From Undaria pinnatifida (lineage: Eukaryota; Sar; Phaeophyceae; Laminariales; Alariaceae), in assembly GCA_012845835.1 (NCBI GenBank), contig JABAKD010000107.1, forward strand, positions 165,021 through 229,020: a DNA stretch of 64,000 bases, given 5' to 3'. The notes beneath the pieces are model-generated. The model ran no database searches. It saw nothing but the letters and a program-made list of their open reading frames with translations, and was not told the DNA's origin. Made by a program: the position numbers and the translations under genes. Shown here one piece after another: positions 10,140-22,100 of the stretch. How positions within the stretch are numbered: the first letter of the stretch is position 1; every line of letters begins with the position of its first letter.

Positions 10140-11255
10140 CATATATATACACCATCCATGACGTACTTTTCAATTCTTCCCCCCCCCCCCCCCCCCCCCC
10201 CCCCTCCAACGCCCCCTCTTTTCCAACCACCCGCACGATCGCCTAGACCTAGCACCACGCGTATAACAAGCTGCTACATATATTTGATCTCACAGCCGAA
10301 GTGTATTTGAATATTATTTGTGAACTAAACCTCCTGAAAATTCTCTCCACCCCCCCCCCCCCCTCTTGCTCTCCCTTACTCAAACGCCACACCAAATATC
10401 GAAATCCGCCAGATTAGTTAACACTTCACGCACAGGATATCACCTTATTATCTTTCGAGAGCCATCCATGCCGCTGTGTCCCCCCCCCCCCCCCCCGTCC
10501 CGAACGCCCCCTTCTTCCCCATAACCCGCACCATCGCCTAGGCCTAGCACCACACGTATAACAAACCCCTCACCTAAAGCCCTTCCTACCCCCCCGCCCC
10601 CCCCCCCCGCCCCCACCCCCCACCTCCCCCCCCCCCCCCCCCCCCCTAACCCATCCCAACCCCACCTCCTCGAACACTCCACCCTCTCTTTACTCACTGA
10701 TTGTACGACTTACCACATATTGAGCTGCCCCCCCCCCCCCCCCCCCCCCCCGCCCCCCCCCCCCCCCGCCCCAACCCCCTCCCCCCAATAGTAAACTGGT
10801 GCCAAAACCGTCTGATTTATCCCCTTGAAAAGATTTATAGCTTACATGCACAAATTGTCCCCCTTTCCTCCCCCTCCCTCCAAACCCGCTCGCTTTTGAT
10901 CAAAACCAGGCCCCCACGTCCTTCAAAACTCCGCCCCCCCCCCCCCTCACCGGTTATTCGACTTACAAGATTCACTTGATAAAAGGATACATTTCCCTTC
11001 ACAGCTGTCAGATTTTGTCCCCCTCAGAAACGGGTTTTATAGTTTCCGCGCACAGACTGACTAACATCACCCTGTTGACCCTGATAGCTACACTGTAGTA
11101 GTTGCAAGGGGAGTCGCCGACCTATATCCTTAATGAGGACACACAACTCGTAATACGCGCGATCGAAGTATCACACACAGCTTGCAAAGATGAGTTTCGA
11201 CGAAATCTTCGATCTCACAGCTGGAGTGTATTTTCATTTTTTATAATATATATCT
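10140..11255 (-). repeat. Family B long copy with multiple C homopolymers
   Basis: The full modular structure is visible on the minus strand: terminus 'atacactccagctgtgagat' (about 11,230), the 'cggaaactataaaacccg' module, a further module with 'gtaagctataaatcttttc', and several C runs of 10-26 bases on the plus strand. It ends near 'catggatggctctcgaaag' with another partial module beyond. No gene. Confidence 0.85.
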
Positions 11256-11756
11256 TATTATTATATTTAACTTTCTATATATCAACTTGTTAACAGCAGC
11301 AGCAGTATATGTAGCAGGCTATTATGGTGCCTTGTATGTCGCCAATACGTAATGTACATTTAGGAAGCACGGAGTAGACAGGCGTATTGATTGCAATGTC
11401 AGGTAGGAATAGAAACGCGGAAATCTACCCCTAGACTAGTCTTTTATGGTCCCTAACCGCGCCCCTAACCGCCTTTGGTCGAGGCCCCGGGCCCATCGCG
11501 GGCCCAAATGCCTGTCCCAACGGTACCCATCCCATCCGACCGCAAAATAATGGAGATATTGAGCACTCCGCTTTTAGGACTCTCGACTCTTCCGCGGCTT
11601 CCCTAAGCCCCTATGGCGGATTTGGACGCCCTTGGTGCTGCTGCTGAAGATACTTTTCCGATGCGCGTTATTCGCGCGCCGACTTGGAGAGGGAGCAACA
11701 CACAGAGCCTACGTGTTACGTCGCCACCCAATGTATTATTCTCTGCCGGCAATACG
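11256..11756. other. Interval without a recognised gene
   Basis: AT-rich start, then GC-rich unique sequence. A short ORF at 11,613-11,810 runs into the SINE and shows no domain. Confidence 0.4.
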
Positions 11757-11917
11757 TCATTCGATCGAAAAACGACGAGCAGTGGGATTGCTGAACCCTA
11801 TGCGCGATAAAAAAATGAAGGCAAGCACCGGGGGGAAGAAGGGACGACACCTGTGACCACGGCTTGTGCAGAAGCTGGAAAGTAAAAGTGTGAGAAAGAA
11901 GAAAAAAAAAAAAAAAA
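11757..11917 (+). mobile_element. SINE, 5'-truncated copy with poly(A)
   Basis: Shares 'cgacgagcagtgggattgct', 'accggggggaagaagggacg' and 'acaccggtgaccacggctt'-type blocks with 30,536-30,839 and 47,488-47,706, and ends in an A-rich tail. Confidence 0.85.
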
Positions 11918-12370
11918 TGGCCCTGGCCACCGACAGCTTATCGCGTTTTCCCCCGCGCTAGTACCCTTGCTTTTCAGATATTCAGAAGATTGCTGGCTAA
12001 GGCCGTCTTCATACTACCCACGAGCGCGTTCTCCTCCTCGTTCGCAATCCAACCCCGACCCCGTACTCCCCTACGACCGATGGGACGCGTGGCTTGTCTT
12101 TTAGGTGACAAGCCAGTTCGTATGTATGCGTGCCGTTACGCTTGGGCCCTTGGATCATGCAAGCCCGCCATTTGACGGCTCCCTGCCATCTGGGCACGAC
12201 ATGTATGTGCGCTTCGAAAGCTCGAACGGTTTTCTTGATGGAAACGAGTGAGCAATTGCACCCATTGGTGGCTGTGCCGCTGCCTGAAGCGCCAATCGCG
12301 GATGACACCGCGATTGGCCGTGCGGGTTGGCCTGTTGCCTCAATTTCCCTCCCTCCGGGACCGGGGATGA

Positions 12371-12632
12371 CACCTGCTACGATAGAGGTATACCTTTTTT
12401 TGTCTGAAATGGTTTCTAAATGACGGGGCTCCTTAATCCAAAATCGTCGGAAAAAAATAAATAATAGGCTATTTATTTTTGCGTGGTTCTCGTTGTGTAT
12501 CAATAGGCCAGGGGACTTTATATCCGGCAGCGGTTCTATTTTTCTCCAAATCAGTAGCTGGGAGAAGTCTTAAGCTGCCAAATTTAGGAAACCCAGGGAA
12601 AAAACGGCGCACTGCTCTCGCGTAGCATGTGC
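12371..12632. mobile_element. MITE-A copy at the edge of the gypsy relic
   Basis: Termini 'cctgctacgatagaggtata' and 'ctcgcgtagcatgtgccgg', internal AAAATCGTCGG and 'gggagaagtcttaagct' blocks. It abuts the first recognisable integrase codons, suggesting insertion into the retroelement. Confidence 0.85.
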
Positions 12633-12636
12633 CGGA

Positions 12637-14490
12637 TTGCGGTCAGCGTGGAATGGTTTGAGCCGCTGCCGGTCGCGTCCCCGGGGAGCATGAAAAATTG
12701 TTTTTCTTCAAACCTTTTTAGCCACCGCGGACATGTTCGCTGTCACTGCAACAAACTTACAGCTGAGAGCACGGCCAACGCCGTTATCCTTCGCCTTTCG
12801 GAGTACCCCGCGTCGTATCCGTTCGGACAGCGGTCTCCAGGTCTGCTCTCTAAGCTCTCTCACGTCTTCTGCGAGCTCCTTGGCGTTTGACAAATCCCAT
12901 CAGCTCCTATCGCTGAGAGCTGTAATGGTGGTTTGGATCGTTTAAAGCACATCATGGCCCAAATTCTGGCTATGGTTGTCAACGAGCGCCAAGGCGAATG
13001 GGATGCGTAAACACCTCACGTGTAGCTCGCCTACCAATATCGCGCGCCACTGCTCTGGCCCCCAACTCGGTTCATATGCACACGCTGCGGCACCTGCCCT
13101 CTTACTAATTTCGATTGTGCCGGGGTCTCCGCCCCATCAGAGCCTAACCCGTGATTATCTCGCACATTGCGATCTAGCGTCGGGACGCCAACAGCGCGCC
13201 AGCAATAGAGTTGACAATACGCTTTATTTGACAGTTTCTCGTGTGGAACGGCGAAATTCAGCCTTTTCGGACGCTTTGCGTCAAGCCTCTCCAACTTCGT
13301 TGTGGGTAATTGGGCTTGGCTGTATAACTCTGCCTACACTATTCGTAAAGTGGAGAAGACCGGCACGGATACGAAGATGTGTAAGGCCAAAATTTCCCTC
13401 AATTGGACGAGCCCTTACAAGGTTTTTGGAGTTCGGCCCGTGCCCCTCTAGCGACACACCGGGCGGTTCCCCCCTCGAGGATAAACTCCCCCATTTGGAC
13501 CTCCCCTGGGATATGCCCGGCGCAGGTGCGCATCACCGCGTCTTCACCGAGCAACGCTGCAAACCCTGTGCCAACCACACGACCGCGCGGCATACCCTCA
13601 AGTATCTTCCGGGTGGGTTGACGCAATACGTGCAAAAAACCTTAACAAAACAATCCCCCCTTACAACGTCACTCACGACGACGTGTCAGCACCTCTCCAT
13701 CGGCTCGAGATGGAAAATGACCACCGGCCACCGATCGGTCTCCTGATCGGGGTAGGGTCATCGCGGTGATGTACGAGACGGGGCATTCCCACACTAGGGG
13801 TGCAGTAGAAAATCCCTCAGTTCCTAACATGAGGAGCTCAATATCTCACTCACTTCGCAACATGACCTCAAAGACATTGGTTCGCGCAGCCCGACCAAGC
13901 TTCTATGCCTTAGCCGTAAAAACAAATTAAACCGTATACTCTTTGACTAATCGGTAGTTCTCCACTTGACGCGCTCGACCGGCCAGAAACGATTTAACCC
14001 CAAAGGTGCAAACCCTACCATGGGATGACCCCTGAACTCCCTTGCTCATCTCATTGGAACGCGAAATGAACCTCTCCAGCTCTGACGGCAACAAACCTTG
14101 CTCTATTGGGCTGGCACTGCGAACCAGCACCCCCAAACGTACCGCGTACATGCGGTCAGATGTGCATCGGGGCTGCACAACGGGAACTTTCCCGTGCTAG
14201 CGGCGAGCGATTTTTGGCGCCCGGCTACGGCTGCGTACCCGCTCGCTAACTGATTACGCCGCTACAGCACTACGGCGTTCCCGAACGGAATCCATATTTG
14301 GTGTAAAGCCGACCATGACGTGTGGCGGTTAGGGAAAATCAGCACCCGTGCCACCACCGACGGAGAGCATTAGGTGCGTTCGTTTTCTGGACCACCCGGG
14401 ACCACCCAAGCTTCCTCTCTCCGGCTCGCTACGCGACTTCCACATGAGGAAATTCATAGTTCCTGGTGCCGTCAACCCTGTCGCGGATGC
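12637..14490 (+). pseudogene. Ty3/gypsy-like integrase and chromodomain relic
   Basis: Frame-shifted but recognisable in order: an integrase start (W-x2-F/D-x-PLP-x-S/A-PG, about 12,655), an 'ADMFAVTA' segment (about 12,730), an 'SD(R/S)GLQVCS' catalytic-Asp block (about 12,822), 'CNGGLDRLKHIMAQILAMVV' (about 12,930; compare NGxxER in gypsy integrases), 'NERQGEWDA', 'LNWTSPYKVFGVRP' (about 13,400), 'VTHDDVSAPLHRLEME' (about 13,680), 'RVIAVMYET' (about 13,755) and, beyond an inserted MITE-C, 'LLYWAGTANQHPQTYR' (about 14,105) and 'WCKADHDVWRLGKIS' (about 14,305). These are integrase core, C-terminal and chromodomain-like parts of one polyprotein. Many stops and shifts make it dead. No LTR, reverse transcriptase or gag was recognised. 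Confidence 0.8.
13785..14037. mobile_element. MITE-C copy inside the gypsy relic
   Basis: Inverted ends 'ggggcattcccacactaggg' and 'ccctaccatgggatgacccc'. The interior shares 'acatgaggagctcaatatct' and 'gacctcaaagacattggttc'-type blocks with copies at 20,055, 21,254 and 45,752. Its removal rejoins gypsy homology, so it is younger than that element. Confidence 0.75.
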
Positions 14491-14514
14491 AACGTAACGT
14501 AGATATACATCTAG

Positions 14515-14590
14515 GCGCGGACGTGGCTAGGTGACGTTCATTCGACCACCGCGCTCGAGTGTTCGAATCCCGGTTTCCTGGCGTCGGGTT
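14515..14590 (+). repeat. tRNA-like sequence (SINE head or pseudo-tRNA)
   Basis: A box A-like 'gtggctaggtgac' and a perfect box B core 'gttcgaatccc' 40 nt downstream. The T-stem does not pair and no acceptor stem forms, so it is not a functional tRNA; a tRNA-derived SINE head is likely. Confidence 0.4.
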
Positions 14591-15439
14591 TTGGGTTTTC
14601 TGGTCCTTCGAGGGATATTATTTTTCTGGGTTTTTACTTAGTTTTCATTGTGTCAGTGTCCCGTTACCTCTCCGCTCGGTTTCGACGTCACCCACGCAGG
14701 ATTACGTACGATATCCATTCCGCGCGTGAGCAGAGTTTCGCCCCGTAGCGTTCTGCTTCGCTATGCCGACCGCGCGGGCGGGTTGCTAGCGAGGTTTTCG
14801 ACTATCCCGCTTTCGGCCCCCCAGGGTGTCGCTTCTTTACAACTGTTTCTCGGAAGTTCCCATTTTATTTTGCTACGTTTGCTTCATTCCCATTCTCGGC
14901 GTTAATCCGGGGAGAGGATGGCAGCTCTCGCGTCTGTTCGTTCCGCCATTACCACCACGTCATTTCTGTAAGTCCGCTCTCGTCCTCCTCTGTCCGATTT
15001 TGGTTTTCGACTTAGCATGATTCCTGAGGCTTCGTAGCCCCGCATGGTAGAGTGTAGGGTAGATTTTGAAGAGCCGCACATCTTCGAGTCATGCTGTACC
15101 CCTTGAAACCGATGCTTCCCGAATCTTCATTGTTTCTGCATAATATACGTCTCACGAGGGTGGGCTGGTGTTACAGTATGGTATTACCCTGCGAGCCTAG
15201 CAAAGGTGTAGGAACCAGAGGTTGTGGATAGGGGATGAAAACGGTTTGACATCAACTTGAAGGCGTGCGCGCATAGGAAAACGGTGATATATGGTGAAGA
15301 GTTTGCACCATCCACGCTTAGCGCTCAGGTTCTGCCATGGCTGTACGAGAATGATAGAAAGGCACAAGCGAACATGGAACCTGATTTTGGTAGAGACACC
15401 TGCAAGACGGTGTAGTCTGTGCCTGTATTAGTCCAGTCA
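14591..15439. other. Interval without a recognised gene
   Basis: Mixed-composition sequence. ORFs on the plus strand around 14,650-15,020 lack motifs. Confidence 0.45.
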
Positions 15440-16040
15440 GACAAAAGCAAGCATGATAAATGTCTAAGAAGTTAGTCTGGGAACGCATTATATCGTTCTG
15501 ATAATCACATTTATCTACAACTACTTGAAATGCGATCTCGACTGATCAATGAGAACATTAGTAGCACTGAGTCTGGTAACAGAGACTGACAATGGAATCT
15601 CAGTAAAACGAGCCTTAAATGAATGAGTCTGATGATTATCACAGAAATGAGACTGGGAACTGAACACGCGGCCAGAATATCAAGTACACATGATGGTCTG
15701 AGAGACTTGAACAAATTGTACACATAAATGAGACTGATATAGAATACTCACAGGTTAGACTGAGAATTGACACGGCCCACAGGAACGAGGCTGATAAAAC
15801 GTCTGAGGAATTGACTATTAATAGTCTGCGAATTATCTGAGAAATGAGACTGACAACTACATATATAAAGACTAGTAGTCTATTATCACAAATAAGTGAG
15901 ATGAGAAGCTGTCGGCTGGTTCGTGATACCGACAAACGAAACGAGTCCGAGACTTGGGACTGATGAAGAAGCTTAATAGCAGCAACGAGTGTGAGAACTG
16001 ATGAGTGAGACTGAATCCTATCATCTCAATCTCTCACTAT
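15440..16040. repeat. Degenerate interspersed tandem repeat (GAGACTGA / TCTGAGAA)
   Basis: The motif 'gagactga' or close variants recurs roughly every 40-60 nt together with 'tctg(a/g)gaa(t/c)', giving a long, decayed tandem array. No open frame is plausible. Confidence 0.6.
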
Positions 16041-17572
16041 TTGGTAGTGCACTGATCACGTCTCGTTTTCGTGATATATACCTGGTAGACTAGACTATAT
16101 CGCAATATTTGTATTTCGTGCTGCCTTTATCCTGCATATCTATGTGTGGCATTGCCTTCTTTCTATCACTGCACCTCTTCGCATATTAAACAATTATCAG
16201 TCACTATATACAGCGTGGTATACTCTTGACCCTGCAAACTTGTGTGTAACACCGGGGGATTTTAGCCTACCCGAAGCATGGGTGCCGGCTCCAATCGGAG
16301 CCCTTGTGGTGTACCAATATTCTCCGTGCCGCATCCGTTTACTTTATATTTTCCCCATCTTCTCCTCCAGCACATCCCGTCCCTCCCTACTACCAGTTGC
16401 ATATCACAGCAGTCAGACTCCAACAGAAAGCAACCTTAACGAGCAGCTTACTTTTACTGCTGCAGTACTGCGGTACTAGTCTCTAGAACTCGTTTAAAAT
16501 TTAAAGCCCGCCGCATTTTTCGGCCCACGAAGTAGAAGCGGCTACCTCATCTTCATTTTGATGCACAGCCACCGAAACTCTACATATAGACTATACCTCG
16601 AACACTGGAGCCGATGGCTGCCACACTGCTGTGATAGTCAGGCATGCTGCTCCCACACACACTACTGAATGATGGGCAAGCGATGGTCGAGGCGGTCATC
16701 GTCTGCACTCCGGATATGGTTCGTGCCCCGTACCAAAATGCCGTGATATGTCATGGAAACCCCTCTCCAACGGTTTCTACGTCTTTTACGAGTATGTGAT
16801 ATCTTGTTCGTATCTGGTCCTGAATCAACGTTGAGTCACCCACATGTGCCGTGTTCTCGGGGGTGAGTCGATGTCCAGCTTGATAGCATCGATGAAACAC
16901 CTAACTCGTGGCACGTGTCGCAGTGGCGATGGCTCTTGACAGTGTTGAACAGGAGGCGCGGCGTGGAGGCGATGTGGAGGTGATGATGTCCAGTATCAAA
17001 ACCCGTACTCGTACTGATACCCGATGTATACACTACCCAAACTACTACTCTCATAGTAGTGTACGTACCCTTTGTTGAAGTAGCTACTGGTGTGTAGCTA
17101 TCGTGTGACAGGTATGACCTGTCGTACACAACAGCAGAACTGCCGTATGATCCATACTTTCATTATCCCTAACGACAAGATTCCACATCACGGGCAGATC
17201 GGATCATCCCTGTGCTGTGTTGTGCTGATACTATAGGTGTGTTCACAAATATTTGGTTTGAGCATTCCGAACACGACATAACTATATAGTCTAGTCTAGT
17301 CCAGTCTATAGCACTCCCAACTCGCGAACAGGACTCGTGACATCCCACGCGCTGCGCGCAAGTGTTACGGAAACGTGCGCGTGGGCACGAAAAAAGCTAT
17401 GGGTAGCTTGCACGTTTTCTTGCGTGCACGGCATTTGGTCTGTGCTGCTCGCTTCGAAAGTGGCGTGTTTCACTGTCGCGTTCTGCATACTACACGAACG
17501 AGTACGCCCCCGTGGTTCGAGACGGGAGCCTCGCTCTGTAGTACTCGATTATGTGTCTTCTCTCTAAAAAAA
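16041..17572. other. Interval without a recognised gene
   Basis: Unique-looking sequence. The open frames are short, overlapping and motif-free on both strands. Confidence 0.45.
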
Positions 17573-18350
17573 TCCGTAGTATCCCTTGAGAACGCCCCCC
17601 CCCCCGAAAAATCGGCCGGTGATACATGAAAACTTTGAGAACACAGAGAGCGAGCGTTTGTATTTTATAAAAATATTTCAAGGACGTCAGCCGTGAGTCC
17701 GACGAATTTCGGGTCAAAAACAGGTACTCATCTTTGCAAGCTGCGTTGTTGGTACTTGTAATATACTCCGGAGTACTATTTAACTCTGTGGTATTTTGTT
17801 TATTTTCTTTCGCCCCTCTACCTTTGACTTCGCCCCGGGGCGTTATTTTTTCGGCAATTTTTTGGCCACCCCCACGGGACATTAACAAAAATCCAAGGCA
17901 TTTATTCCGGCATCATTGTTGCTGTTGCTGTAGTTGTCGTTGATTGTCGTTGCTATTGCTGCACTGTTGTTGTTGTCTTATTCCTTCACATTAAAAACCT
18001 ACGCAACAATTAAAAATAGCGCACCACCACGGTACAAAATAGTCCTCCCGACAAACGAACGACTTGCAATGTCACACTGTGCCGGTGCGCAACGCCAACA
18101 AGGCGCATGGTAGTGCGCCCAACACCACGTATCAAGCGATACTCTAGCGAATCCTTACTTACTGATTACGTAAACCACGCCATCGATCTTAAATGTATAC
18201 CCACCTGGATTTTTAGCACCGGGGACGTGTATTTTGTTTTGTGGAAACATTCCCCCCCTACCTTTGAGCACGCTCCGGGGGGCGCATTAAAATGAAATAA
18301 AAATTATAGACGCCCCGTGAGGCGTTCTCAAGGGATATGATCTACGGTAC
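17568..18350. mobile_element. TIR element of about 780 bp
   Basis: Left end 'ccgtagtatcccttgagaac' and right end 'ttctcaagggatatgatcta' followed by cgg form inverted repeats of about 23 bp (one 4-nt indel). The interior has paired 'cgccccggggcg'-type motifs and no transposase. A non-autonomous DNA transposon is the simplest reading. Confidence 0.6.
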
Positions 18351-19138
18351 TCCAAACTACCAGGCATGTTACCATTTTTAAATAAAGCTTTCGCCAGGAG
18401 GCTCACGATAGTATTATTAATAGTAGTACTGTAACCAGGGGAGCAAAAATATCAATCCAAGTTTTGATGCGCACTACAGCCTTACGTGCCCGTCCCTTGC
18501 ATACTTTCCGCAGGTCAAGGGCCGGAGAGACAGGATAGCCATCATTTTTCGCCAGGGATAATCGATGCACGCGTGCGCGCTACAAGCATGGTAAGGACAC
18601 AGCACCTGACGCAGGAAAAGCTATTAATAGCGTTCTAACGAGACACATGGCCTACGCTCAGCCCTGAAGAATAACGAGAAGCAAATGTTTGAGTGTCAAT
18701 GCACATGTACAGAGGGATACTCGATTTAAGGTCCCATTGGTACAGGCCAACGTTACCGCTCATATCCCGGTACCCCCTGTCCTCTCAGATTCGGTATCGT
18801 ATACATACCAGGTATATATTAGCTTTTAAGCGCGAAAGTGATGTAGTTTTTTGCATGGGCGTCACGAAGCGTGGCAAGCCGATTTTTGTCCGATCTTGAC
18901 TCCGTTTTCTCTTTACATGGACCCTCTTAAGTCGGGTGTCCCACTTTAATGTAAGAGACGTTCAGCGAAAAGTGACTATATGTAGCACTTGCCGATGCCT
19001 GGCAACATGAAATATGTAATCTGGATATTTCCGGCACGGGGGTCTGCAGACGGTTAGTGTTTAACAGGGTAGTCGGGGTTCGCCAATAAACATCGAATCC
19101 CGTGCTACTTTGTCGCTCTCGGTCGTCGTCCGTTCCAG
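18351..19138. other. Interval upstream of the 19.1-kb gene candidate
   Basis: No exon could be defended. Earlier exons of the gene starting at 19,139 may lie here, but no motif or phase-compatible candidate was found. Confidence 0.4.
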
Positions 19139-22100
19139 AGTTTCGATCCGATCCACGGTATCCTGTCGCTCCACGGCAGGAAGCAGGCCACGACATGGAC
19201 TTGTCTCGTGTGCGGCACTAGCCTGCCACTGATCGAAGAGGTGTGTTTCTTTCCGCACTCCGCAACCATGCGAGTTGGAATTGCAAGGTGACTCCATGAA
19301 GGGGGGGCAAAAAGGCATATTTAAAACATGTGCACGACAAAGTAGCCTGGGCGCGATGTCATCGGTCAAATTGTACCAATGACGTGCCGAAGTAAAAACA
19401 GGCTTGTATCAACACCACTTATTTCATTTTTCAAACGTAACTGCGACGACATTGCCCCGTGTACGCCGGCCTTTACTCCACTGCTTCGCCTGCCTCTAGA
19501 TCGACTGCTACTGACTGACGCATGTTGATATTCTACAGGCGTGTTCAACCTGCAAGAGGGACCGTACACAACCTTGGCTGCTGGACATCAACGGCCGCGC
19601 CATGATCCCAGGGTCGATCATCAGATGCGCTCGAGGCGTTGCGCAGTACGCCTCCTCGCCCCCCCCCGTGGACCCTGTAGATATTCTGACACCACCTCGA
19701 AGTAGAGGGAGGTCACCGTCGCCTGTGCCCGGCTCTCCTCGGGCATCACGCGCGACTTTAAGGTCGAGCTCGGCGTCGCCAACACGTCAAACCGTGCCTG
19801 GTGGTATCGTGCATCGCCGTAAGTCGCCCTCGCGCCGCTCGGGACAAGCTGGCAAGCCGAAAGTTTCGCCAACACCGAGCCCCGATCCACGGAAGAGTGC
19901 GGCGGCAGCGAAGCCAATCCCTTCGCCTAAGCGAGGCGCCCAGCTGGAGCTCGAGAACGGCGACACCCCTAGCTCTGCTGGCGATGGATCTCACAAAGCC
20001 AAGAAAAGCGGCACCCCCGTGGCGACCCCCGATACCCGGCGGGGTGGCGACAAGGTGAGTGGTCCCACACGGTAGGGGTTCAGCATATTCCAAGAAGTTT
20101 ATGAGCTCCTAACTTGAGGAGCTTGCTCAATATTCCGCCCGAAACGATGGCTTCGAAGGGCATTTCGATCGCGCAATTCGAGACCAATAGCTCCACGCCC
20201 TAGCCCAGAATCCAATAAGGGTCGTATCGCAAAAGTATCAGACCAACCGGGTCACTGGCTCACTTAAGAAGCTCAAACAGGGCCAGAAACGGTTTTGACG
20301 GGAACAAAGTGCGACCCCTACCGTGATATGACTCAGGTGCGAAGGCTAACCGCGTTTGAGGCGGCCGAAGCCGCGATTAAAGCTGAGTTCGAGGCCTTGC
20401 CCGGCGACTGCCTTGTCATGGTGGTGGCGGTAAATGGTCTCCGTCCGCAGCCGCCACATCTTTCTCGGAGCCTGGAGGGATATTGCATCGTGGTCAGTCC
20501 ATCTGGCTGTGTTTTATTTGACACCCGTACGCTACGGGAAAAGATGCATCTGTGGCGCGTAGGTGCACCACTTTTTTTCTAATACTACCTGTCAATTTGG
20601 GAGCGTAAGACCTTTCATCCCAAAACCTTATTTGGAGAAAAACAAAACTGCTACACCGGATGAAAAAAAATCCCAACATTGCCTGAGGTACACGACGACA
20701 AAATCATGCTAAAAAATACAAGTTTTTTTTTCAACGATTTTGGGTTATAAGGTGTGAGCCCGGTCATTCGAAAACCATAAATTTTTTGAGACCAAAAGTG
20801 TTACCTCTCTGTCGAGGCACACGCGCCCTTTTTTTATGTAAGACTCCTTGAGCATTTCAGGAGCAATATTTCTTTCTGAGGATGAAAAATACTTGATTGA
20901 ACTTAGTATAGGAGGCGTGCTACGATAGAGGTGTGCATCACTTTATTTTTTTAATACACTTCCCCTCAATTTTTGAGCTTAATACCTTCTCCCGAAAACT
21001 GAGTTTGGAGCAAAAATAAACTTGCTACATACCGGATGAAAAATCCCACGGCGGCCTGGGTACACTAACGTGGATCATGCAATAAATATGGCCAATTTTT
21101 CCGACGATAGTATTAGTAGGTTGAGGAGCCCGGTCATTCGGAAAATGGTCTTCGCCAAAAAACGGTATACCTCTAGAACTATATAATCGTAACACATGTG
21201 TCAAAGTGCAATACCCGATGAACCAATTCCATATTAAAAATCAGACATAACTTCACGGTAGGGGTGCAGCAGCAGATTCTAAGAATTTTCTGAGAGCTCC
21301 CTCCGAACATGAGGAGGGGAGCAGCTCACTACCCTCACGCGCGCGCGGAACATGACTTCTAAGGTGTTTTCGTTCGCGCAACCTGACCAAGCTTTGTATG
21401 CCCTCACTAAGTCCTGAAACAAATTATTATAAAAATTAAAATACACTCCAGCTCTGAGACCGAATATTTTGTCGAAACTCATCTTTGCAAGCTGTGTGTG
21501 ATACTCCGATCGCGCGTATTACGGGTTGTGTGTTCTCATTAAGGATATAGGTCGGCGACTCCCCTTGCAACTACAGTGTAGCTACCAGGGTCAACAGAGT
21601 GATGTTAGGCAGTCTGTGCGCGGAAACTATAAAACCCGTTTCTGAGGGAGACAAAATCTGACAGCTGTGGAAGGAAATGCATCAGTTTATCAAGTGAATC
21701 CTGTAAGCCGAATATCCGGTGAGGGGAAGGCGGATTTTTAAGGACGTGGGGGCCTGATTTTGATCAAACGAGGGGCGGGAGGGGGAAAGGGGGGGGAGGG
21801 GACGGGTGGGGCAGGTCTATTTGTGCGTGGAAACTATAAATATTTCTTGTGGGGGAGGGGGGGGGAATGTGGCGGGGGGGGCCGGGAGCGGGGGGGGGGG
21901 GGCTTTAGGTCGCATAGATGTAGGGGTTTGCTATACGCGTGGTGCTAGGTCTAGGCGATGGTGCGGGTGGTTATATTTTACTCTATATCTCGTAAACTTG
22001 TTGTCAGACCAACCGGTACTAGTTCCTCGCACTTGAGGCGGAGCTCAACCGGCCAGGTACATTATTAGTCAATCCAACAATCTGCAACTTTTACCGTGGG

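Noticed and set aside
12976..13746. 256-codon plus-strand ORF
   Set aside because: The integrase homology lies in the other frames and crosses this ORF; it is a shadow of the gypsy relic.
14515..14590. Functional tRNA gene
   Set aside because: Box A and B are present but acceptor and T stems do not pair; the same applies at 44,320-44,470 and 30,536-30,620.
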